NCBI GenBank assembly: GCA_964007475.1
Contig: OZ023273.1
Span: 65,841,560-65,905,559 of the forward strand
Direction: 5' to 3'
DNA: 64,000 bases
Source of the DNA: Hybos culiciformis
Lineage: Eukaryota > Arthropoda > Insecta > Diptera > Hybotidae
A program made the position numbers and the translations under genes. Shown here in pieces: positions 12,505-26,900 of the stretch (positions are counted from its first letter, which is position 1; the number at the start of each line of letters is the position of its first letter). Below the pieces are notes generated by a model. The model was given only the letters and a program-made list of their open reading frames with translations, ran no database searches and was not told the origin of the DNA.

Positions 12505-15500
12505 ATGACTTCATCTCATTTAAATGTTTTATTCTTTCCTATACAAAAATATTAGGTAAATAAAAATATTTTATTAACTAATTACTAAGTAAAAAATAAT
12601 TTTTTTTTATAATATTCACCAAAGAAAAAAAAATTTTTTTTCTTAATAATTTCTTTTTTAGTACCTTTTATTTTCTGTACCTATTTTAGTGCCTACATCA
12701 ATGAAAGTTTACAAATTCTTTATATTTACATACATATATAATTAATATTAAAATATTATTCAAATGTAAATAAAAATCTATGTATTCTTTTAAAACTAAA
12801 CAGCAATGTTTTATGTTCTATTTATGTGTACATTATATAATTTTATATATACATAAACATAAGTAAATAACAAATTTTATATTTTAAATATTTAAAGAAG
12901 TATTTTTTTTTTATTTAATTAAAAAATTTAAATTTTGTGTTTTAAAATATTCTTAAAGAAGAATATTATGTATGTATACTTATATGTATATACAGAAAGA
13001 ATCTAAATCAGAATATCGATACATTTTTAGTTTACACATCAATGATGAAAGAAAATTTTGAAGTGATTTTATTTAAATTAAAATCTTCTTAAAATTCTAT
13101 TTATTTTGAAATTAATTTTTAATAACATAGATTTTCGAAGAATTGATACTTAAAAAAATAAAGTCTTATTTATTACGCTTTAAAAACAACATCATCATCA
13201 TCATCCCTTTCTTCTTCATAAATTAATTAAAATTAATGAATTTGTATAAAGAAAATTATCTTCGTTCGATATGCAAAAAAAAAAAACTAAGAGATTTCTT
13301 ATTAAAAAACAAAAAAAAAAAAAGAAATATCTAAAATGAATAATATTTTAAGTTTTTATTTTAATTTTTTAATTTTTTTTTTTTTTTTTTGCATTTTCAA
13401 GATAAATATCAAAAAATATAAAGAAGAATAATTAAACATTTATCGCATTCGAATAAAGAATAAATTTGCTTATATTTTATTTATGCAAAAAAAACAAAAA
13501 AAATAAAATAAAATAAAAAAAATTTCCATAAAAAATTATATTGTTTAAAATTATTTTCCTTAATAATATTCGTTTTTGTTCGCAATTTTCGGAGGAAAAC
13601 TGAATAAATTTTCTAATATTTTATGAACTTGAAATATTAAGGCAAAAATAAAAAAGAAAAAACAAAATTAATTTTAAATATGAAATTGAAGAAAATATAA
13701 TAAAAGAATACTTTTGTATATATATATAGTTATATATATGTTTTTATTTTTTTGTTATTTTTCAAAATATTTTATTGATTTTAGAGATGTTTTTCTTTTA
13801 CTTGAATTCTTTCAATTTTTATTCTTATTATTATTATTACTATTATTATTATTTTTATTTTGATCTTAAAAGAAAATAACAACAATAATTTGCTTTATTT
13901 TTATAAAAAAAAATCCATTTGGCACGTGCTTTACAATTTTATGCTCATTTTTCGACATTAAATTTTGCTTTATTTATTAAAAAAAAAATTACAATATCAT
14001 GGGTTCAAACTAAAATCGAAATTCAAAATCCAAAGGTATAAAAACTTTATATAAATATTATGTAGTCAAATATTTATTCTGCAACTAGTGGTGAAAATTG
14101 TCAAAATTTTGCAATCTCACTTGTACTAGAGTGTCAAAAGGAGTCACCTTGTTAAATAACAATTATATGAAATATCAACTCGTTAAAGCGTTGAACGAAA
14201 ATCATATTTATAGATTTCAAAAATAAGTTCAAAGAAAGAAATTAAAGAAAATAAATGTAAAGAAAAAAAACTTTTCTCTTTATTTTCTAGAATATAGAAC
14301 ACACAATGATATACTTACATAATTAAATTAGGATTAGGAAATGCAACACAACTTTGAATTATGTAGAAGCTTTTGAAAGTAAAATTTGATTATCACTATT
14401 AAAAAAAATTCATTCCTGAAGCTGTCGTGCCTTCGCCGTGAACAGGAAAGTGGAATTTTAAATTTGTTTCATGGTGAATAACCGTGCGAAGTATTTTTGA
14501 ACCGCAACGCAACTTGAACATGAATTATTAGATATGTACACAAAAATTTCCTTTCAAACTTGGTTTTTTAGCAAATAAATTTTCTTCAAGTTCTCGACGA
14601 AGTGTAACTAGACCTTTAAATTGTATATATACACAATTCAAAAACACTAAAAAAATACTTCCTCATATAAGTGACGGAGCTGTTTTATTATTTCTTGAGG
14701 GTAAATCATTTTATTATTTTTTTTTTTGTATAAAATCATAGAGATAATGATTTCACGTTACAGGCATGACATACATAATTCCAAAATCATCATTTTGTGG
14801 AGGTACCTACATAGATTTTTTTTAAGTACGCAAAAATTTGTAATTTTAAAATAATGTCAGAATAAATTGTCAAAATTGTTTTCAGTTTTTTTTTTTTTTT
14901 AGTTTAAACTAGGACAAATGGAAAAACATATAATTTTGATGCCAAAAAATTAAAAAAAAAAAAAAATGGTGTTATTTCGGTTAGAATAAACAGTTTTAGA
15001 CTTTTAACATGTAATTTTTAAGAACATTCTTTTATGAATGTAATCTATTTCGCGTTCCAATTTTTGAATAAATAGCAAGTAAAATAATATACTAGCATTA
15101 CATACATGTATTATAGGCAAAGATAAAATACAAATAAAAATTCTAAAAAAAAAAAAATTGATTACAAACCTAAAAATAAAAACTATATATATGGACACTA
15201 TTATTTGGCGCCTCAAAATATTATTTCTATTTCATGCTTCATATTTTCGAATATAATTATAATAATATTTATTAATCTCTTTATTTTCTTTTTTTTATCG
15301 ACAACAATTTAAAATTTGACAAATTCGAAATAAAAAAATATTAAATAATCAAAAAGAAATCTATTTTTTTTTTTAAATTATTGGCGTTTTTATTGTCATC
15401 GTTATTGCTAAAATATTAAATTAAAAAATCAGAAAACTTTCAAAACTAATAATAATAATGATTATTAGAAATTTTTAAAATTTATTTTGGATGTTATGTT

Positions 15501-15527
15501 ATATAAATTTATATTGTGTTATAGCTC
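12505..15527. other. Intron 1 stretch without distinct feature
   Basis: Highly AT-rich, with long A/T runs and ATT/ATC microsatellites (for example ATC repeats near 13190 and TTA repeats at 13826-13850). A patch of higher complexity at 14410-14530 carries no recognisable signal. Confidence 0.5.
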
Positions 15528-15537
15528 CCAATTAGCT

Positions 15538-15610
15538 GGGACTTGAACTCATGAAGGCAAATGAAATATTTTTAAGGTTTGATAACATCGGCCGCTAACC
15601 GTCATTGCCA
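15538..15610 (-). repeat. tRNA-like (SINE-type) Pol III head, minus strand
   Basis: On the minus strand there is an A-box-like TGGCAATGACGG (15599-15610) followed by TTAGCG. A B-box GTTCAAGTCCC (15538-15548) lies about 51 bp downstream and leads into CAGCTAATTGGGAGC. The order, spacing and sequence are those of a tRNA-derived SINE promoter; no folded tRNA is present. Confidence 0.5.
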
Positions 15611-15988
15611 TAGTGTAGTGCAGGCATGTCAAATTCATTTCGGTATATGGGCCAAATTTTTCGAAAATAGTATTTCAAATCCTTTTGCGGGCCACATGTT
15701 CTTAGTTGTACTGACAATTAAAATTTTGAGTGCTAATTGAATGTAAACTTAATAAAAAGAACACAAACAAAATTTTTTATATAGAAAGAAATTTATTGAA
15801 TATAAATTATTTTTTGTTTGATATAATGCTCCATTTCTCATTTTTCAAATCATCAAAATTTGGTTTTAAATTTTGGCTTGATGTAAGTTTTAATATCTAT
15901 TTTTAAATTTAAATTTTTTGACATGCCTGGGTGTAGTAGTATTGCCATTATCATACGGCGGCGTATTCTTTCAAAGGTTCGAATTTCC
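15611..15988 (+). repeat. tRNA-like (SINE-type) Pol III head, plus strand, interrupted
   Basis: Without the inserted 309-bp MITE the + strand reads TAGTGTAGTAGTA, a close match to the tRNA A-box pattern TRGYNNAGTNGTA. A perfect B-box GGTTCGAATTTCC follows at 15976-15988. The MITE at 15621-15929 splits the A-box. The sequence after the B-box (CACCTCGGTCTCG) is also tRNA/SINE-like. It cannot be an expressed tRNA gene in its present form. Confidence 0.55.
15621..15929. mobile_element. hAT-type MITE, 309 bp
   Basis: Terminal inverted repeats CAGGCATGTCAAA and TTTGACATGCCTG are perfect over 13 bp. The flanks are GTGTAGTG on the left and (G)GTGTAGTA on the right, an 8-bp target duplication with one difference and an extra G. 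The interior near the left end has GGGCCAAATTT and GCGGGCCACATG, resembling the GTCAAA...GGGCCAC ends of Charlie-type hAT elements. It has no coding sequence. Confidence 0.8.
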
Positions 15989-15989
15989 A

Positions 15990-16647
15990 CCTCGGTCTCG
16001 AATTTGGGTCAACTTTTCAATTTCAATTTCAATTTGAATTAAATATTTTTGTTTTTGCTGTTAAAAGTATTCTCGAAAAATTTTGCAAATAAAAAGTTGT
16101 CTTTTACAAAATTATTTGTAGACTTTCATTGAATTTATTATTTAATGTTTGATAACATTTTCATATTATATCACTTAACAGTGTTCCTAAGCTACAATTT
16201 ATAATTATATAACAATGAAATAAAATTTAATGAAATTATGTAAGAATGTACGTATATACATATATATACTTTGAAGTTTTTCATTAAATGTGTTTCTTTT
16301 AATAATAATAATATAAAATATAATTTTTTGTTTTGTTATTTTGTTTTTCATTTTTTCTTTCGTATTTTTAATTTCTTTCTAACATAGGAAATAAAAAAAA
16401 AGTATTAAATAAACTTCCAAGGATATTTTCTAAGTTTCTTTCAATAATTTTTTGTATTTTTTTTTGTTTTCCTCTTTCTAAAAAGCCATTTTTGTTTAAC
16501 GAACAAAAATTGAGTTTGAGTTTTTCAAAACTAAAATAGGTATATATAAAAAGTTACAACTTATAATTTTTTAATTTAAAAAATTTCATTCCCCAAGGCC
16601 ATACATGAATGCAATTTTTCATTAAAACATACTCGAGAATGTTAAAA

Positions 16648-16678
<31 letters not shown>

Positions 16679-18009
16679 GAAAACTTGCAAGTCTGGAAAA
16701 ATTAATTGGAAACCCAATTAAAAGCTCACAATTCATATGAGATGAAGAAATTTTGGATTCAAGGCATATACATAAATATAATAAATGTTCATATTGAGTT
16801 TTTTTTTAATATTCATTTTAAAGCAATAATATTAGTACTAGATTTAATATGGAACACAAACACATATAAAATATCTGTAGCTAGAAAAATATTGACGTAG
16901 ATAGGTTTAAATAGAATAATAGAAACATAATTTACTTTCAAAAAATATACATACTTATTTTTAACACCAATAACAAAATCTCACTCATTTGCTAACTCAT
17001 TATCTTATAGGATTATTAATGTTTTAGAAACATGTATATAAGCAATATTAACAAAATAAACAATATTATACTAGAAAGTTCTTACAGATCACGGTTTCTT
17101 CACAATTGTTGTGAAAGATAAATTAAATATCTTGTATAAATATCTTGTATCTAAAACTACTTATTTAGAATTTGATTTGTCGTTTTTCATATAAAACAAA
17201 AACACTCTTTTTGGGAAAAAATATGAGAAAATAATAGTTATGTACATAACATCATAAACTTCCAAGCATTAAATTGAATATTATGTGTATAATATTTTAA
17301 AATAAAAAACGATCACAATTCTATCTCAATAAAGATTCAACATTGTGTGATTCAACATACTGTATGTTAATTTGTAAATTTTCGCTTTTCCTTTATTTAA
17401 ATTTTTTTTTCAGATAATTTTTTTTTTTGAATATCCTTAAATGGCATCCTACTTGCATTAGGTAATTTAAGTTTTTTTTTTGTTTTTGTTATATATAATA
17501 TATAAATGTGCATAATGTACTTTTATTGAACAAAATTTGGAATATTTTTTTGAAATTGTGCCATAAAAACATGAAATAATTTTCATTGAACTAAATAGGT
17601 TGCATGTAAAGTGCTCAGGAAAGTAAAAAAAATTGTAGCCTAATAAATATCGAATATACATATTTTTCGTTAAGTTTATATTATATATATATAATTTCTG
17701 CATTAATTTTTCGATTTTTGTTTAAAATTCAATAAATTTTATATTCATTCGTTTTTTTTTTATTGCAGAATTTATTTTGATGCTTGTGATTAGAAAGAGA
17801 TTATTAGTTATATGTAAATCAATTGTCGAATTTTTCTTCCTTTTCTTTAATAATTAAAAATATTGTGCCTGAAAAAACACTTATCTGCGACAGCTATAAT
17901 TTCTGTATATTTTTATAGTATGTACATAGCTCAAATCGAAATAGTGGATGATAAGAAAAATAGTTAAAGTTTTGCTTTTTAATAAATCTGTTCATATGAT
18001 TATATCAAT
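15990..18009. other. Intron 1 stretch without distinct feature
   Basis: AT-rich. Contains a TTTCAATTTCAATTTCAATT simple repeat (16015-16037) and an (AT)n run at 16656-16678. No genes seen. Confidence 0.5.
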
Positions 18010-18013
18010 ATTT

Positions 18014-18265
18014 GAGCTGTTTATTTTGAAAGTGGTTTAAGTCCATTTGTATTGAGATATTTAAGGTTTTGTGTTTGAAATGATTTAAAAATATACGTTA
18101 ATATTTCCATAAGCTAATTTTCAAGTGTCAAAATCAAAGCGGTTTTAATGATACTAGACTAAAATTGTTTATAAATGAAAAGATTATAAACTATTGTGCT
18201 TATTGTTATCATTAATTATTTTTTTTTGAAAAATGGAATTAAACCACTTTCAAAATAAACGGCTC
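18014..18265. mobile_element. 252-bp MITE with ~35-bp inverted ends
   Basis: The left end GAGCTGTTTATTTTGAAAGT continues GGTTTAAGTCCATTT. The right end, read in reverse complement, is the same apart from two mismatches (GAGCCG..., ...AATTCC). Both sides are flanked by ATTT (18010-18013 and 18266-18269), a possible 4-bp target duplication. It has no coding capacity, and the superfamily is not assigned. Confidence 0.75.
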
Positions 18266-18269
18266 ATTT

Positions 18270-20732
18270 GTCATATTTATTTTTCGGTAGAAAATAAAAC
18301 AATAAAAATTATAATTTTCGAGTAGCAAATTTTGCTACGATTCATTTGCTATATATTTTTGGACGACTTATTATATATTTTAATAATAAATGCAAGATGT
18401 TGAGCACATAGTACCAGAAAATATTGCAGTTTTAGTTATAACTTTATTGCTGGTTCTTATAGCTAATTTTACAACAAGTTTTTTTTTCAGTGTTCGAAAA
18501 CTTAGTCTTCGATCTATAGTGAAATATTTATGCTTCGTCGTCAAAAAACAATGCATTAATATTTATATTCAATCCCAGAATTAAGTTGCATAGAAATATT
18601 ATTAAAAAATGTCCTATAATTGTAAAAGACAACTACTCCAATTTCCACAATTAACACATTTGAATGTAGATATTTATATTTCTGTACCCAACTATCTTAT
18701 TATTTTAAAAAAATTGGGTACCAAGTTTTTAGTACGATATCATTTATTTTCCAGATGTGTGATTTTTATAATTAAAAACATCTGAAGTTTGCAAAATTTT
18801 AAAGTTGTAAATTATAGAAAATTTAAAGAATTATTATTATTTGAAAGAAAACTTTTCTTCCTGTCATAAAATATAATCACCAACTTAAATAGATTTATCT
18901 TCCAGGCGTACTAAAATTTATTTATTATTTTCTATTTCTGTTAACCTATCTCAAACAAAAAAAAAGAAAAAAAAAATTATATTTTAATAATTGAAAGCAT
19001 TATTTAATTTAAAATTTTGTGACAATATTTTGATATTTTAATTTCCGGTTTAATCAAAGAATGAAAAAAAAACCTATTTCATAAAATACCATTTTCCTTA
19101 AGTTCCTGAAACAGAATTTAACAAAGACCTACACATAGAGATGTGAATCATTATTATTATTATTATTTTTTTTTTTTAAGAATAAAATTCGATTTTTTTT
19201 TTTCTCTCCTTAGAAAATATTATTACAAAAATATCCTTGTTCTTTCTTTTATATACCTCTATAATGCTGTGCATACTTTATATGAATTTTATGTATATAT
19301 AAACTATATAGGTATATATATAGTATATACATATTTTATTTTAAAGAAACAATTATAATTTAATATCGAGATTGATTTGAAAAAAAAAAAAAAACAAAAT
19401 AATAATAAAAGAATTGGAAATTATTTTCTGCTTCTTTGACTAAAAGATATTTTTTTTATAAGGCATACAAAAAAAAAGCCATATAAATCAATGAAATATG
19501 TCAAGCATGAAGACCTTAAATTCTGTCAATTTAATATGGTGAAAAAAAAAATATCTTAAATTTTTTTCTGTTTTATTTTTTTATTTATTTTTTTTTGGAT
19601 TTCTAAAGCTCACAATTATAAATGATATATTTACTTGAGAGCTGCAATTGTCATTTCATTAAAATTTTAATAATTTTTTTTTTTTTAATTAATGATTGTG
19701 TTGCACTAAATTAAGTATTATTGAATTGTAATGTGATAATATTGGTACAAGAAGTCTAAAAAATATTTCGGACTATAAAATGGTAATGGATTCACTTATG
19801 ATTAAAAAAAATATGTAAAATTTTAAAGTTACGATAGATTTGAAATTGTTTTTTTAAAATTCTTAATTTATTTACTTTGTAAAATCGTAATTGACCAGTT
19901 TTGGAACATTTTGACTATTGTGCTTGTGCCCAATATACAACACATTCAAAACATTTTTTAGGCATAAAAATCATAACAACTGCATGAACTTAAAACTTAA
20001 AGATTGATCTGTAAAATAGAATTAAAAAATCGAAAAAAAACCTAATTTAATTATTAAATTCAATTCATTATTATATAATGAATATTAATTTTCACAAAAA
20101 AAAATTTTGATTGAATGTAATAAAAAATTGTTTAATCCCTTTATATCCCTTTTGTTTTAATCCCTTTATACAAATCTTTTTCCATTAGGTGTTTTCATAC
20201 AAAATTTATATACAAATACATGTGTTATGAAACTCATCTCTGCGAGATTTTGTTGTTTTTTTTTTTAACTAGAAGAGGGTTTGATATTATTTATGTAATA
20301 TATTGTTAGGGTATTAGATTTATATAAATAATAAAATGTTTCGTAATTTGTTATTTAATGATTGCACATCGACATTTTACTTTAAAAATTGATTTTGATT
20401 CATTTGACAGTAAGTTTTATGGAAAAATTAATAAAATTTGTTCCTTCATTTTTTTTTTAGTAGTCGTATCATATATCAAAATATAATTATGTATTCATGC
20501 TAATACATACTTTAATTTAATTTTTTTTTTTTAACTTAAAATAAAAGATAATTTTTTTCTCACACCCAAAATTATTATACTATGCTAAATAATGAAAATT
20601 CTTTATTTTAAATCATTTCTCCTGGCTTTCTATTTAGTTGTCTGAACAACCTATTTACATATAATACATAATAAATTTCTGAAAATATGATATAAAAAAC
20701 ATATTATATATACTACTACACTACTACACTAT
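18270..20732. other. Intron 1 stretch without distinct feature
   Basis: AT-rich. A 64-codon open frame at 18390-18584 has one hydrophobic segment but no support as a gene. The last bases before the gap are an ACTACTAC repeat (20711-20732). Confidence 0.45.
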
Positions 20733-20932
20733 NNNNNNNNNNNNNNNNNNNNNNNNNNNNNNNNNNNNNNNNNNNNNNNNNNNNNNNNNNNNNNNNNNNN
20801 NNNNNNNNNNNNNNNNNNNNNNNNNNNNNNNNNNNNNNNNNNNNNNNNNNNNNNNNNNNNNNNNNNNNNNNNNNNNNNNNNNNNNNNNNNNNNNNNNNNN
20901 NNNNNNNNNNNNNNNNNNNNNNNNNNNNNNNN
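20733..20932. other. Assembly gap (200 N)
   Basis: Exactly 200 unknown bases, a conventional scaffolding gap size, so the true length is unknown. It starts directly after a short ACTACTAC tandem repeat. Confidence 0.99.
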
Positions 20933-23900
20933 GCCAAAGAAGTAGCATAATACATCCTGATTTTAATATTCTTTTTCTGAGAAAACTAAAAACTTTTTTT
21001 TTTTTAATTTTTATGTAAATATTTATAATGTGTCCTTCTGTTGACTTCAACTTAATGTAATGAAAATTTTCTAGAACTTATATTGTTTATATATATTATG
21101 TGGAAATGTTTGGTCTTAATATTATCTTTTTAGATTAAAATAAAGAAAAAATTAATTGAAATATTTACAAAAAATTTATATACACATACTTAATAATATA
21201 ATAAACAAATCAAAAATCAATGTATCTACTTACCATAAAGTTTATTTTATATTATTATATGAAAATTTCAATTTTCCCAATAATTATTTTATTTTGAAAT
21301 TTTAAATATAGGTATATTATATAGACATCATGTATCTACATAATATATATCTTAACTTTACAGTTTGTATGAATTTTCAGAAAGATAAAGTTAAGAAAAT
21401 TATAATAATTATTATTATAAAAAAAAAAAAAAAATTAGATATAAAAGTATTAACGAGAAATTAGTGCAAATATTTTTGAAGAGATTTTCATTAACAAAAC
21501 TTTGCAAAAAGGGAAAAATTTTAATTAACAAAATCATGAAAACAAAGTAATTTTCAGCATCAATATAATAATGTAATGTTTTTTTGAGTAAGAAAGCAAA
21601 ATTCTTTATTTCTATATATTTATTCATAAACAAGAACATAATAATAATAATAATATGCCTTTTTAATGAAAAAAAAAGAAATTCAGTAAAGTTTTATTTA
21701 ACTTTCATTCTTTGGATTTACAAAAAAAAAAAGGAAATTAGAAACTTTATAGAAATTTATATAAAAAAAAAATTTAAATTACATTTTTAATTATTTTGCA
21801 ATAAAATAAAACTAGAAAAGCAAATGAATATTCATTGTAAAAAGTCAGAATTTCGTTTTTGAGAATCTATTACTTATATTTAGATATTTATAGTAAATTG
21901 ATTTTAAATTGCTTAAAATCAAAATCCAATATAAATCATCGTTCTGTAAACTCTTAATTTGTTTTTAATTAAAGCCCAAAATCTAGACAAGAGTTTAAAC
22001 GATTTTAATTTTTTATTAAGATTTTTAATGGGATGATCTTGCCAGGTTTATGGGAGAATATATATATAATGCTTTAAGTGCGGTTGGAACAGCGAAAAAA
22101 TTTGTTGTAAAAGTTGTAATTAATGTTAATAGCTGCACTGTGATATATAAAATCTAAGTTCATTTTCTTCGAAAGTATTTTCCTTGATAAAGAAGTTCTA
22201 TTTTACTATAACTATATGAAATCATAGAATATTCGCATATTGAATGTTCTGTTTTTATTACTTAATTTATTAAAATTTAATGCTCTGGACTTTATCACAT
22301 AGTTCCAAATTCAACACAAACATTATACCGACATCATTATCATTTATCTTTAAATTATATCGCTCTCAATGCAGCTCTTATGTTATATTACAGATCCGAG
22401 ATTATCTTAACCTTAGGTGATATTCTTTCTAAGTAATATAATCAGCAGATCAAATTTAAAATTAAATTTTTAGTACTGGAATTTTTCCTTTTTTAATAAA
22501 TTAATGCGAAAATCTTTCTAAAGAGTTATTATTAGACTAAAAGAATTTATTTATTTTTATTTTTTAGTTCCTTGACATAAATCACATTTAATTATTATTT
22601 TTTTAATATCATGTACATTTAACTTGCAGCAACTCTAAATATTATTCCAATTAAGAAAACAACCTCTCATACCTATAAGCTTAACATTTTTTTTTATTAT
22701 ATAATTTTAAAAATAACAATATTATTAGATTACCTATATATATAATAAAAAAAAAAATACAGGCAATTTATAATTGCACTGTAAATTATTTTCCGATTAT
22801 AAAATTTTTTTTATTTTCAACAATTCTCGCTAATTTGAATCAAAATTTATTATTTTAATGGATATTTTGTGTAGTTCAAAAAAAAAAAATAATAAAAATA
22901 AAAAATTAAAAAAAAAAATTCTAAATAAATATATACTTAATATGAATTTAGCAAGTTTTAGTCTATATTTTTTTCATATTACTTTTTATTATGAACATTT
23001 TGACAAATTAAATAGGATAATAAGATTATAACAATATAATAAAGCTTTATTATTATTGTGTCTCATTTAAATAAAATCTGTTTTCTAGTAAAAATTTTAT
23101 ATTTTGAAAACAAAATTTTTAGTTTTTCCTGTATGTTTTTTGTGGCTTTAAATATTTGATATTAGAATGAGTGTGAATAATTAACACTATATCACCTGAC
23201 TATATGTGTTTGCTCAGCACTTCCAATTTCACAATTAGAATTATAGAATATCGCATTGCAAATCAAAACTTGGTAATTTTCTAAATTTGTAGAAATACAA
23301 AATATAAAGTAGGTACACATATCAATCCAGTTTTTTTAAACTTATATATATAATATTTGAAAATTTGGCTCAATTTCACCTGCCGGTCTGAATTGAACTT
23401 GGTTTCAAAAATAACTTCTAAAAGAAGGATTTCGAAACTATATAACTAAAGTAGGTATCGGTTTTAAATTTTGAATCGCGATTTAAGTGGGCTATGTTGA
23501 CCATAATTAGTTCTTGAAAATTGAATACAAATGACATCTAAATTTGTAAGACTTCGTGAGGGCACATTAAAAAATAAATTAGACATTAAACAGCTTCTTG
23601 TCGTTTTTCCCTCAATGACTTTATGGATAAAGAATTAAATGAATTAAATGAAGTTGATGAAACAATATAAAATTTTAATATAATTTAATAAGTTCTGTGA
23701 TATTTGTGGTCACTATACATACAGATTTGTTATCATTTTTTATTCTTTCTAATTCTTCACTTCAATTGAGGTTGTCATCAAAGTCAGTTCGACAAACTTA
23801 ATCTTTAGAGGACAATACATGTTATTTTACCATCTGTGAAGACATTTTATTCATTTTATTACCGAAGACATTTTATTCAAGATCATAATTGCAGTAAACT

Positions 23901-26900
23901 AGCAAAAAAAAAACCAAATATGAGTACCTCCGATTTATATATATATATTTTTTTTTTTGAACCAATCTGGCCAAAAAATATTATTATTATACAGTTCTTC
24001 GCATATCTCCCCATCATCATTTATATTGGCACATGAATGCGGTTTTTGTCATGCCGTATAGTAATATAATATGTTTCTTTATGTATGTACTGTATACATA
24101 TAGGTATAAAGGAAATAATAATCTGTATGGGAATAAATTTTATTTCTATGTTGATATTAAATTGTTTAAGTTTATTTCTATTATTTTCTTCTTTTCTTTT
24201 TTTTTTTTTTTCATTGTTTTGTTTTGTTATAACAACATTTAATTCTCTATTTATGTATGACTAATATACAAAACTCACATAAATAAATAAAATATATGTG
24301 TATTTATAATACATATATGTTCATAACATTATATATATATAGGAAAAAATAAATGTTTTAATTTAATATAACAGTTATATTATTTTTGGTATTTTATTAT
24401 ATTTATGTTCATCAAGGACAATTTAGTATTTCCAGAATTAATTCCTGTGACTATAACAATAAAACTATATACATAATATGTATTCGAATTAGGCTCATTT
24501 TAAATACCATTTTGTTAAAATAAGTTTTACTATATATTTGTAATATTTTTCAAAAGATTGCCTAATATACATCTGCTTTTTATTTTCTCTTTGTCAAAAT
24601 CTAAACTCTTCTTATTGTCAAAATCTAAAATTTGTTGAAAAATTCTAGTGCATATACAAGTGCATAATACAGAACAGTAGATCATAAACGAAGTATATGG
24701 CCCCGTTTCAACATTCCGATTTAAGATACTTTAATTTTAAGTTTACTGATGCGAATGTCAATATCAATACCAATACCATTTAGTCAATCCTACATTCAAA
24801 TATTAAAATTTTCATCAAAATTTTGACCCTAGTCCCAATCCTTGCAAAAGGTTCGGGTCTAATATTTTATTTTTAATTTCTTCCAATCGATATCTTTCTA
24901 TCCAATACACTATAAAAAGTAGAACCTTATATTTTAGTCGATTTGAAAGTGAACGAGATTTTGCATATTTTGGAATTCAAAAAATTGAAACAGATAGGTT
25001 AGTTCTCTATGTATTATAGATATTGAAAATGTTTTGTTTGTATTCAACCAAGCATATTATGCAACTGACAAAGGATAAATTTAAATAAAACTGGTTCCAA
25101 AAAGAATTACTCTATTTGTTCCTATAGTTCTAAAAAAAATTTGCAAATATCTTACAATGTCGTTTGCAATCAATACACATTTAAAATAAGTTCCTTTTTT
25201 ACGTTTTTTTTTTAAGAATCAAATAAAATTTTGTCCTATGTACACAAATTCAAAATGAAGCATTTTTAAGAATACATTCTATTGTATGTAGGTACAATTT
25301 TTGTACATAAATATTATAATATATTTTTAAACCAAAAATTTTCTGCTTAACCCTTGTATTAAGCTTGATAACATAAATTTTTTGATAAAGAATTATAAAT
25401 CCATTTGACCCCAATTTGTCAAAATAAAATTCTCCTATTTTTTATTTTTATTATTATTATTTTTTTTTTTGCAGCAACAACAAAAGTGAATTTTAAATTT
25501 ATTTTGCAATTTGTGGTTTGCCAAAAAAAAAAAAAAATTTTTTTTTTCTAAAATATAGAGTAGTTAAATTTTCTAAATATTTGTACATATTAAAATATAA
25601 TAAATTCTTGTTAATTTATAATTTCAGAAATATGTGTATTATGTTATAAAGTACCTTTATGGTGATTATTTATTCATTGAATTAAAAAAAAAAGAATGTG
25701 TGGACCTTTTTTTTTGTTTTATAATTAACGTGTGTGTACATAATTTAATGTTGCTACTTTTAGATAGTTTTCATTCTTCTAAACTACTTTATAACATTAG
25801 TTAAAAAATATATATTATAGATATTTCCATTTATTTTCATTTTTCTTAATATTAAATCTACATTTTGAAACACATAAATAGGATAATATGGTATTTAGAA
25901 AATTTTAAACTATTTGCGTATATATTTATGGTTCACAAGTGTTCAGTATCTTTTACTACTTCCGCTGTAGTAAATGGGTAGCAGCTTGTCGGACTATAGT
26001 ATTATATTAGTATTTTTATTATTATTGTTATACTATCGTATTATATTAGTTCATTGCTATTTAAAAACACTTTAGCTAACTAAGCGAACGTAATAAAAAA
26101 AATGAGCGTATTAAATCAAATTAAAGAAATATTATTTTCACGAAATTACTTCTCGTTTGCGTTAGGTTGTTGCTAATATTCTAACGATTTTAGCTTTGGA
26201 GTTACTTTACTAAATACTTTATCATTATGGTTCTATCAAATATCCTAAAATCGAAAATTTCAATTATATTTTCAAAATATTTTTGACATAAACTATGTAC
26301 AGTTTTATTGATGAAAAGATTGAATATCTTTTATTATTTTATTTATATTCATAAGTATACCTATCGAATGAAAAACAGAATGTTTTATATTTATGTCGTT
26401 TAACTATACTCTTTCACAAAAATAAAAATAAATAAATATAAAGTATCAAAATTTCAAAGCATATACTATACAAAAAAGGCGGGAATTAAAGCTCTTAATT
26501 TATATCCAATATAAAATAACATTATTTATAATTCATTTGATAAAATTCCCTTTTAATTTATCATAATATTTAATTTGATTGAAAAAATAAATAAATGAAC
26601 ATTATAAATAGATATAGATAGATATAAATAATATATAAACAAGTATTTATAAATATTGAAGGAAAAATAAAAACAAAAACATAAAAAAAATAAAGAATAA
26701 TTTTCTCGAATTCAATATTAATAAATTTCTATATAATATTATATACACAGTTATGTTATACCAGTTTTTATGTATTATCCTAATAAAATGTTTTCCAATA
26801 ATTCATCTTAAATAAAAATTTATGATGAGCAATTTATTATTTATATTTATAACGATATAATATACATGTATATATTATATAAATATTTATACTTGAGAAA

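Noticed and set aside
18390..18584. 64-codon frame with a hydrophobic segment
   Set aside because: No splice signals, no homology that I recognise, and the composition of surrounding intron. Could be revisited only with transcript data.
20716..21050. Minus frames crossing the gap
   Set aside because: Made mostly of unknown bases.
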